DNA from: an uncultured Burkholderiales bacterium
GTDB lineage: Bacteria; Pseudomonadota; Gammaproteobacteria; Burkholderiales; Burkholderiaceae_C
Direction: 5' to 3'
DNA length: 11,596 nt
Assembly: GCA_903925445.1 (NCBI GenBank)
Contig: CAIYFE010000243.1
Location: 1 to 11,596, forward strand
Made by a program: the position numbers and the translations under genes. The notes beneath the pieces were generated by a model. The model had not been told where the DNA came from, did not search any database, and saw nothing but the letters and a program-made list of their open reading frames with translations. This document shows, piece by piece, positions 6,869 to 11,596 of this stretch (positions within the stretch are counted from its first letter, which is position 1; each line of letters opens with the position of its first letter).

Positions 6869-7776
6869 GCCCTCAGCGCTTGGCGTGGCAGCTGTGGTTG
6901 CCTGAATTTGTGTTGTTGGCGATGCTGTGGGGTTCGTCGTTTTTGTTCATGCGCGAAGGTGCGCGCGAATTCGGTCCAGCGGCCACGGCGTGGGTGCGCG
7001 TGACCTCTGCCGCTTTGATGCTCACACCGCTGCTGCTGTGGCGTGGTGAATTCAAAGCCTTCACGCAAAGTTGGAAGCAAACATTTTTTGCGGGCCTTTT
7101 CAATGCCGGTGTGCCATTTATTTTTTACGCCTACGCGCTCTCGCACATCAGCACGGGGCTGTCTTCTATTCTCAATGCCACCACCCCGTTGTTTGGTGCG
7201 CTGATTGCTTGGTTGTGGTTGGGTGACAAGCTCAACGCCTCACGCATCCTGGGCTTGGCCATTGGGTTTGGTGGCGTTGTGCTGTTGGCGTGGCATGCCC
7301 CAAGCGGCGTCTCTTTGGATGCCAACGCCACGGGTGCGGCCATCTTGGCTTGCTTGGGCGCAACGTTTTGTTACGGCATTGCGGGCAGCTTGATCAAACG
7401 CTATTTGTCCAAGGTCTCAACCATGGTCACCACCACCGGAAGTTTGTGGGGTTGCACGGTGTTGTTGGCGCCGTTTGCTTTCGCAGCATGGCCCCAACAG
7501 TTGCCATCCCTGCACGCTTGGGGCGCGATGTTGATATCGGGTTCGCTGTGCACCGCGTTGGCGTATGTGCTGTATTTCAGGTTGATTGCCAAGACCGACC
7601 CTGCACACGCCATGACTGTGACTTATCTGATTCCAGTGTTTGCCAACCTCATTGGCATAGTTTGGCTCGACGAGATTTTCACGCCCTGGATGATGGCGGG
7701 CGGCGCAGTGATTTTGCTGGGTACTGCGCTGGCCTCGGGCTTGGTGGGGCGAGGTGCGAACGGATCCGTTCGCTGA
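6865..7776 (+). CDS. EamA/DMT-superfamily permease
   Basis: A 303-residue inner-membrane protein with about ten predicted hydrophobic helices arranged as two EamA repeats, roughly residues 15-142 and 158-292. The first repeat has the typical LLAMLWGSSFLFMREG start and the STGLSSILNATTPLFGALIAWLWLGD signature. The second contains AHAMTVTYLIPVFANLIGIVWLDE, the matching EamA motif. Members of this family (RhtA, YdcZ-like and RarD-like exporters) export amino acids, nucleotides or other small metabolites; the substrate is not readable here. The ATG overlaps the ogt stop by 4 bases, with GAAGG at 6851-6855 as ribosome-binding site, so the two are co-transcribed. Its last six codons encode a perfect palindrome (7756-7773), and its stop is two bases from the stop of the convergent caspase-like gene. 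Confidence 0.93.
   Translation: MSPQRLAWQLWLPEFVLLAMLWGSSFLFMREGAREFGPAATAWVRVTSAALMLTPLLLWRGEFKAFTQSWKQTFFAGLFNAGVPFIFYAYALSHISTGLSSILNATTPLFGALIAWLWLGDKLNASRILGLAIGFGGVVLLAWHAPSGVSLDANATGAAILACLGATFCYGIAGSLIKRYLSKVSTMVTTTGSLWGCTVLLAPFAFAAWPQQLPSLHAWGAMLISGSLCTALAYVLYFRLIAKTDPAHAMTVTYLIPVFANLIGIVWLDEIFTPWMMAGGAVILLGTALASGLVGRGANGSVR
7756..7773. terminator. Perfect 18-bp palindrome at the end of the EamA gene, possible bidirectional terminator
   Basis: GCGAACGGATCCGTTCGC is its own reverse complement and can fold as a 7-bp GC-rich stem with a GATC loop on either transcript. It occupies the last sense codons of the EamA gene, just before its TGA, and lies beyond the stop of the opposing caspase-like gene. 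No run of T follows on either strand, so a classical intrinsic terminator is not shown. It may act as a transcript-end barrier or a 3'-end stabiliser. Confidence 0.45.
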
Positions 7777-7778
7777 AC

Positions 7779-10298
7779 TCAATTCTTGAAATAAAACTCG
7801 CCCACCACTTGGTCATAGATGGCGGGCACTTGATCGTGTCCAACAGATTTGGCCAAGTTCACCACCTCGGTTCGCACGTTGCGCACCACTCGGTCAATGC
7901 TCACACCGGGTTTTTGCATCTCTTTGACGAAAACACGCGTGAACACGCCATTTTTGTTTTTGTCGCTGGGACCCAATTTGTCCAAAGCCTGCTGGCCTGT
8001 GCCTGCTGAGAAAACAATCATCTGCCCGGTTGCTGCGGTGGTGGGCGCCAAACCGCGCGTGTTGCCCCCCAAGGCGCGACCACTGCTTTTGAACGGATTG
8101 TCACGACACGCATCGACCATGGCCAAGGTGAATTTGACTTTTTTGTCGTTCATGTCATCGAGCAAGCGTTGAAGCGCAATGGCCTCGTCGCGCAACTGAT
8201 CTTCGGCCTCGCCGGCCACATCAATGGGCACCAAATAATTGGAGTTGGCCAATTGCACGCCGTGGCCTGCGTAGAAAAAGGCCACTTCATCACCGGACTC
8301 GACTTGGCCTTTGAATTGACGCAACGAGGCTTTCAATTCTTTTTCTGTCACATCCAACTTGAGCGTGACTTGATAGCCTACGTTTTTCAGGTTTTCCGCC
8401 ATTGTTTTGGCATCTTCACGGGCGTTGCTCAACTGCGCGACGTATTTGTAACTGTCGTTGCCAATCACCAAAGCTTTGCGATTGGCATACACCACGGCTG
8501 GTTTGGCGGGGGCTGCCGCCACCACTTCTGGCGCGGCTGGGGCTGAGGGTGCTGGTGCGGCAGCAGCAGCATTTTTGGCCGCTTCGGCTTCTGCACGCAG
8601 GCGGGTCAACTCAGCGGCCAATTGAAGCAACAACTCGCGGTCGGTACCCTTGGATTCTTGCGCCAAGCGATCTTGCTCGCGTTTTTTAGCTTCTTGAATT
8701 TGACGGTCTTGTTCTTTCAAGCGCTGCTCTTCAGCCAGACGCTGTTGCTCGCGGAATTTTGCTTCTTGAATTTGCAGCTCTTGCTCGCGGCGCTTGAGTT
8801 CTTGGTCTTTCAAGATTTGATCTTTGAGTCGCGCCTCTTCATCAAAGCGTTGTTGTTGACGCAATAAGTTGGCTTGTGCGAGCTGCTCTTCTTGTTTTTG
8901 CTTGTTGATTTGCGCTTGACGATCCAGCTCTTTCAAACGCGCTTCGTCGGCCAATTTTTGTTCTTTGAGTTTGTTGGCTGCGGCCAACTGTTGAGCCTCT
9001 TGTTGCTTGAGTTGGTTGCTGCGCTCCACATCTTGTTGCGCCAATTGGTTGCCCGAATTGGCACCCAACACCATGGCAATCGAACGATTCACCAACACCA
9101 CACCGTCATGCGCCACGATGGCGCAGTCGCATTTTTTGTCGCACAAACCCAGCGCATCGCGGTCTTGCGCTGCCAACTTGCTGGAGTTGGGGCCTGGGCG
9201 TTGTTGGTAATTTTTTTGCACATGCACATCCGGACATGTTGCCGAAGCAGCAATGCTGTAGCTCACCGCCGAATCCAACACATTGGCCAAGGTTTGTCCC
9301 CAAGCTTTGACGTTTTGTTTGGCAATCGGCAAATCGGTCATGCAACCTTTTTGTCCATCTGGGTAGGTGATGCGCAGTTGGGGCGAACAACTTGTTGGCC
9401 ACGCATCTGGCTCTTGCGGCTTGCCTTTGCTCAAACGCTGTAACTCTTGTTGTGCAACTTGTACGCTGTTGCTGGTGGCCAGGGCTTGCGCGGCGGGCTT
9501 GCTGATCAGCATCGAGCCTTCATGGGCGACGATGGCGCAATCGCATTTTTTATCGCATAAACCTAACGCGTCTTTGTCTTGCGCTGCGGTACGCGCTTCA
9601 GTGGTGCCCATGCGTTGGTTTTGGTAGTTTTTTTGAACATACACATCGGGGCAAATGGCAGAGGCCGCCACGCTGTAGCTGATGGCCGAATCCAACACCT
9701 CGGCCAACGGTTGACCCCAAACGCGCACTTCTTTCTTGGCCAACGGCAAATCGCTCAAACATGCTTTTTCACCGTCGGGATAAGTGATGCGCAATCTGAG
9801 GCTGCAACTCACGGGCCAATCGTCCGCCGCTTGCTTGCTCTTGTTCAACTTGTTGAGTTCTTGCTGCGCCAACTCCAAGCCGGCATTGGTGCCCAAGGCT
9901 TGCGCGGTGGCTTTGCTGACCAACACCTGCCCCTCATGGGCAATGATGGCGCAGTCACATCGCTTGTCACACAACCCCAAGGTGTCTTTGTCTTGTGACG
10001 CAGTGCGCGCATCGGTGGTGCCAATGCGTTGGGTTTGGTAATTTTTTTGCACATACACATCAGGACAAATGGCCGATGCGGCAATGCTGTAGCTGATGGC
10101 GCTGTCAATCACCTCGGAAAGTGGCGAACCCCAAGATCTGACTTTTTGTTTGGCTATGGGTAAATCTGTCAAACACCCTTTTTCACCATCTGGATAGATG
10201 ATTTGTAGCTTGGGTGAACAGGTTTGTGCCGCCACATAAGGCGTGGACAGTCCACAAAAAACCAAAAAAACAAACTTGATCAGGGTGTGCAGCTTCAT
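7779..10298 (-). CDS. Exported caspase-like (peptidase C14/metacaspase-type) protein with three tandem Cys-rich domains
   Basis: An 839-residue protein from the ATG at 10298; an in-frame ATG at 10316 would add six residues, and neither start has a clear Shine-Dalgarno. Residues 1-25 are a Sec signal peptide (KLHTLIKFVFLVFCGLSTP, likely cleavage after VAA). Three tandem domains of about 138 residues follow, starting at Cys27, Cys165 and Cys304. Each has six cysteines in the same places, including LCDKxCDCAIxAHxG. I do not recognise this domain. Residues about 425-575 are a Gln/Glu/Lys/Arg-rich coiled coil, then an Ala/Pro linker to about 600. Residues 605-830 are a caspase fold: RKALVIGNDSYKYVAQLSNA is the first strand, FFYAGHGVQ holds His679 and AMVDACRDNPF holds Cys731, the catalytic dyad, both intact. 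Family members cleave after basic or acidic residues; specificity here is unknown. The site of action is probably the periplasm or cell surface. It is divergent from an exported M14 peptidase and convergent with the EamA gene. Confidence 0.87.
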   Translation of the reverse strand: MKLHTLIKFVFLVFCGLSTPYVAAQTCSPKLQIIYPDGEKGCLTDLPIAKQKVRSWGSPLSEVIDSAISYSIAASAICPDVYVQKNYQTQRIGTTDARTASQDKDTLGLCDKRCDCAIIAHEGQVLVSKATAQALGTNAGLELAQQELNKLNKSKQAADDWPVSCSLRLRITYPDGEKACLSDLPLAKKEVRVWGQPLAEVLDSAISYSVAASAICPDVYVQKNYQNQRMGTTEARTAAQDKDALGLCDKKCDCAIVAHEGSMLISKPAAQALATSNSVQVAQQELQRLSKGKPQEPDAWPTSCSPQLRITYPDGQKGCMTDLPIAKQNVKAWGQTLANVLDSAVSYSIAASATCPDVHVQKNYQQRPGPNSSKLAAQDRDALGLCDKKCDCAIVAHDGVVLVNRSIAMVLGANSGNQLAQQDVERSNQLKQQEAQQLAAANKLKEQKLADEARLKELDRQAQINKQKQEEQLAQANLLRQQQRFDEEARLKDQILKDQELKRREQELQIQEAKFREQQRLAEEQRLKEQDRQIQEAKKREQDRLAQESKGTDRELLLQLAAELTRLRAEAEAAKNAAAAAPAPSAPAAPEVVAAAPAKPAVVYANRKALVIGNDSYKYVAQLSNAREDAKTMAENLKNVGYQVTLKLDVTEKELKASLRQFKGQVESGDEVAFFYAGHGVQLANSNYLVPIDVAGEAEDQLRDEAIALQRLLDDMNDKKVKFTLAMVDACRDNPFKSSGRALGGNTRGLAPTTAATGQMIVFSAGTGQQALDKLGPSDKNKNGVFTRVFVKEMQKPGVSIDRVVRNVRTEVVNLAKSVGHDQVPAIYDQVVGEFYFKN
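8574..9026 (-). other. Coiled-coil stalk and Ala-rich hinge of the caspase-like protein
   Basis: Encodes about residues 425-575. It is composed almost only of Gln, Glu, Lys, Arg, Asp, Leu and Ala, with recurring units such as RLKEQDRQIQEAKKREQ and RREQELQIQEAKFREQ, indicating a long alpha-helical coiled coil. A low-complexity Ala/Pro stretch (AAAAAPAPSAPAAPEVV) then separates it from the caspase fold. It looks like a spacer or an oligomerisation element between the exported sensor-like repeats and the protease-like head. Confidence 0.75.
8976..9389 (-). repeat. Cys-rich domain repeat 3 of the caspase-like protein
   Basis: Encodes about residues 304-441 with cysteines at 304, 319, 355, 386, 390 and 392. 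All six cysteine positions are kept. The segment after VQKNYQ is replaced (QRPGPNSSKLAAQDRD), so this is the most diverged copy. It runs directly into the coiled coil. Confidence 0.83.
9390..9806 (-). repeat. Cys-rich domain repeat 2 of the caspase-like protein
   Basis: Encodes residues 165-303 with cysteines at 165, 180, 216, 248, 252 and 254. Similarity to repeat 1 is clear in the DNA as well as the protein, for example across the CPDVYVQKNYQ and CDKKCDCAIVAHEG parts. The linker KGKPQEPDAWPTS leads into repeat 3. Confidence 0.85.
9807..10220 (-). repeat. Cys-rich domain repeat 1 of the caspase-like protein
   Basis: Encodes residues 27-164 with cysteines at 27, 42, 78, 110, 114 and 116. Landmarks are IIYPDGEKGCLTDLPIAK, WGSPLSEVIDSAISYSIAAS, CPDVYVQKNY, and CDKRCDCAIIAHEG. 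It is closest to repeat 2, sharing the GTTxART segment that repeat 3 lacks. Confidence 0.85.
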
Positions 10299-10340
10299 GT
10301 GTAAATTATCAAACATGTATGAATTTCACAAAATAGCCAT

Positions 10341-10364
10341 AAAAAATTACTTGAATTGAAGTAA
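10341..10364 (-). terminator. Weak hairpin followed by a T run in the caspase-like gene leader
   Basis: Read on the minus strand, TTACTT and AAGTAA pair around a 6-base loop and are followed directly by six T residues. This resembles a very weak intrinsic terminator or attenuator between a distal promoter and the gene. The stem is almost all A:T, so termination efficiency would be low, and chance in AT-rich DNA is possible. Confidence 0.25.
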
Positions 10365-10376
10365 ATAATTATTTAC
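10361..10376. promoter_or_regulatory. Perfect 16-bp AT-rich palindrome, candidate operator
   Basis: GTAAATAATTATTTAC equals its own reverse complement. It lies about 60 bases upstream of the caspase-like gene start, a position suited to a dimeric repressor or activator. Its symmetry is exact over 16 bases and ends there. No known regulator consensus is claimed. Confidence 0.4.
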
Positions 10377-10483
10377 GCATCTATTTTGTTGTCTGAATTT
10401 ACGATTCCGTTTCTTTACTTTACAAAGCAGCCGATTGAGGCCACTGGTGTCACTGACGCCCGCATCCACCCTTCACGCCCAAG

Positions 10484-10545
10484 CAAATCAAACAAATCAC
10501 TATGATTGATATTTTTGACAAATTTAAAAGTTTGATTTGTGATTT
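10484..10545. promoter_or_regulatory. Paired inverted repeats around a TTGACA box upstream of the M14 peptidase gene
   Basis: CAAATCAAAC (10484-10493) is the exact reverse complement of GTTTGATTTG (10530-10539). Next to it, AAATCAC (10494-10500) is the reverse complement of GTGATTT (10539-10545). CAAATCA therefore occurs twice, 9 bases apart, on the left side and in inverted form on the right. TTGACA at 10515-10520 lies between the arms, with TGTGAT 17 bases downstream as a possible -10; that would place the transcript start at the ATG itself. It could be an operator pair, a looping site or an RNA hairpin. Confidence 0.4.
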
Positions 10546-10547
10546 CG

Positions 10548-11596
10548 ATGGGAAAAACACTGCTGCGCTGGCTTGTCGGGTTGGGCGTCTGCGCCAGTGC
10601 ATGGGGACAAATCGCACCCAACCCACTGGGCTTGCTGGAGGCTGAACGTAGCCAGTTTCAACGCACGGGCGACTACGCCGAGGTCGCGTCGTTTTGTCAA
10701 AACTTGGCCAAAAACTACCCCGAAACTGCAAGGTGCTTCAACATCGGGCACTCGGCCGAGGGGCGTCCCATGTGGGCCATGGCCATCAGCCAAAGCGGTG
10801 CTTTAACGCCTGAGCAGGCCAAGCGCTCAAACATTCCCGTGGTGTTGGCCATTGGCGGTACGCACGCTGGCGAAATCGATGGCAAAGATGCGGGCTTGTT
10901 GTTGGTGCGCGAATGGGTGCAACAAGCCTCCAACCAACTCTTGCGCGATCAAATTTTGCTGTTCGTGCCAGTCTTCAATGTGGACGGTCACGAAAAATCC
11001 AGCCCTTACAACCGCCCCAACCAAAACGGGCCCGTTGTGCAAGGCGATCGGGTCACGGCGCAGCGCATCAACCTCAACCGAGATTGGATTTTGGGTCAAT
11101 CCGCCGAAATGAATGCCATGCTCGCATGGGTGGCGCAATGGGACCCTGTGTTGACACTGGATTTGCACGTGACCGATGGTGTGCGCTTTCGGCACGAAGT
11201 TTCGCTGTCCATGTCACCCATGTTTGGCACCGACCCCGCGTTGCGCGAGGGCTCTGAAAAATTCATGGCCGACATGATGCACAGCATCCAAGCGCAAGGT
11301 CACCACCCCTTGGACTTCACGCCCGTGTTGTTGGACTTGGAAGACCCGCGTGCGGGCATCATGCGCGATGCCGATGCGCCTAGGTTTTCTCATGTGTATG
11401 CGGTGCTCAGAAACCGATTGGGGGTTTTGGTCGAAGACCACGCTTGGTCGCCCTACGCCGAGCGCGTCAAGACCTGCAAAGATGTGTTGATCGCAGCCCT
11501 GAGCCTGATGGCCACAGATGGACGCCATTATTTAAAACTGGCCGAACAAGCCGACCAAAATGCAGAACAAATGACCAGTCCAGTCGTCGCGCTGGA
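10548..11596 (+). CDS. Exported M14-family zinc carboxypeptidase, 3' end beyond the window
   Basis: The frame stays open from the ATG at 10548 to the last base, giving 349 residues without a stop. Residues 1-20 are a Sec signal peptide (MGKTLLRWLVGLGVCASAWG, mature protein from QIAPNP). All M14 hallmarks are visible: zinc ligands His106 and Glu109 in GGTHAGEIDGKD, the substrate-binding pair Asn177-Arg178 in INLNRDW, the third zinc ligand His207 in LDLHVTDG, and a plausible catalytic Glu296 in GVLVEDHAWSPY. The YNRPNQNGPVVQGDRVTAQR stretch before NLNRDW is typical of bacterial M14 enzymes of the succinylglutamate desuccinylase/zinc carboxypeptidase type. The family releases C-terminal amino acids from peptides or cell-wall fragments; the substrate here is unknown. 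An in-frame TGA at 10533 limits the start; GTG at 10539 is the only upstream alternative. No Shine-Dalgarno is visible. It is transcribed away from the caspase-like gene. Confidence 0.88.
   Translation, partial: MGKTLLRWLVGLGVCASAWGQIAPNPLGLLEAERSQFQRTGDYAEVASFCQNLAKNYPETARCFNIGHSAEGRPMWAMAISQSGALTPEQAKRSNIPVVLAIGGTHAGEIDGKDAGLLLVREWVQQASNQLLRDQILLFVPVFNVDGHEKSSPYNRPNQNGPVVQGDRVTAQRINLNRDWILGQSAEMNAMLAWVAQWDPVLTLDLHVTDGVRFRHEVSLSMSPMFGTDPALREGSEKFMADMMHSIQAQGHHPLDFTPVLLDLEDPRAGIMRDADAPRFSHVYAVLRNRLGVLVEDHAWSPYAERVKTCKDVLIAALSLMATDGRHYLKLAEQADQNAEQMTSPVVAL

Larger units (their letters stand above)
10317..10547. promoter_or_regulatory. AT-rich divergent intergenic region between the caspase-like and M14 peptidase genes
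   Basis: About 230 bases without a convincing gene, far more AT-rich than the flanking coding DNA except for a GC-richer patch near 10430-10480. It must contain the promoters of both outward-facing genes. Visible elements are a hairpin at 10347-10364, a perfect palindrome at 10361-10376, a direct repeat ACGCCC (10456-10461 and 10475-10480), a TTGACA at 10515-10520, and a CAAATCAAAC inverted repeat flanking that TTGACA. No promoter pair with good spacing to a start codon could be fixed for either gene. Confidence 0.55.

Noticed and set aside
8976..10220. Regularly spaced repeats suggesting a CRISPR-like array
   Set aside because: The units are about 415 bp, continuous and coding, without spacers. 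They are protein domain repeats.
10245..10298. Lipoprotein signal with Cys15 of the caspase-like protein as lipidation site
   Set aside because: The residue before Cys15 is Phe, not Gly, Ala or Ser, and a type I site (VAA followed by Q) lies downstream. The M14 protein's Cys15 fails in the same way, with Val before it.
10502..10600. ATG at 10502 beginning a small open frame (MIDIFDKFKSLICDFDG...)
   Set aside because: It is out of frame with the M14 peptidase, has no ribosome-binding site and soon reads shadow residues of that gene. It could at most be a leader peptide, for which there is no evidence.

Overview
The window looks like chromosomal DNA of a Gram-negative betaproteobacterium, most likely Burkholderiales of the Comamonadaceae type (inference). 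The reasons are the TolC and RND efflux genes, the LPS inner-core genes waaC and waaA, the gene order RND permease / PCMT-like methyltransferase / rhodanese / TolC / waaA, and a moderately GC-rich, TTG- and GCG-rich codon use. No tRNA, rRNA, CRISPR array, insertion sequence or phage gene is visible.

Layout. (1) 1-2614, plus strand: the 3' end of an RND efflux permease, then a closely spaced run of a PCMT-like methyltransferase, a single-domain rhodanese and a TolC outer-membrane channel. (2) 2616-6296, minus strand: an envelope-sugar operon in the order phosphomannomutase/phosphoglucomutase, heptosyltransferase I (waaC), Kdo transferase (waaA), with a 4-base ATGA overlap between waaC and waaA. 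It converges on tolC with one base between the two stop codons. (3) 6371-7776, plus strand: an Ogt-type O6-methylguanine methyltransferase and a 10-TM EamA/DMT permease, again coupled by ATGA. (4) 7779-10298, minus strand: a large exported caspase-like protein with three tandem Cys-rich domains, a long coiled coil, an Ala/Pro linker and a C-terminal His/Cys-dyad caspase fold. It converges on the EamA gene with two bases between stops. (5) 10317-10547: an AT-rich divergent intergenic region with several palindromes. (6) 10548 to the window end, plus strand: the first 349 codons of an exported M14-type zinc carboxypeptidase, cut off by the window edge.

How they fit together. Regions 1 and 2 are conventional envelope biology: efflux, outer-membrane channel, and LPS core and Kdo synthesis. 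Region 3 is housekeeping DNA repair plus a drug/metabolite exporter. The least conventional part is regions 4 to 6: two predicted secreted peptidase-like proteins transcribed away from one shared palindromic regulatory region. One of them carries a triplicated six-cysteine domain that I do not recognise. Functions are read from motifs; no database search was possible.
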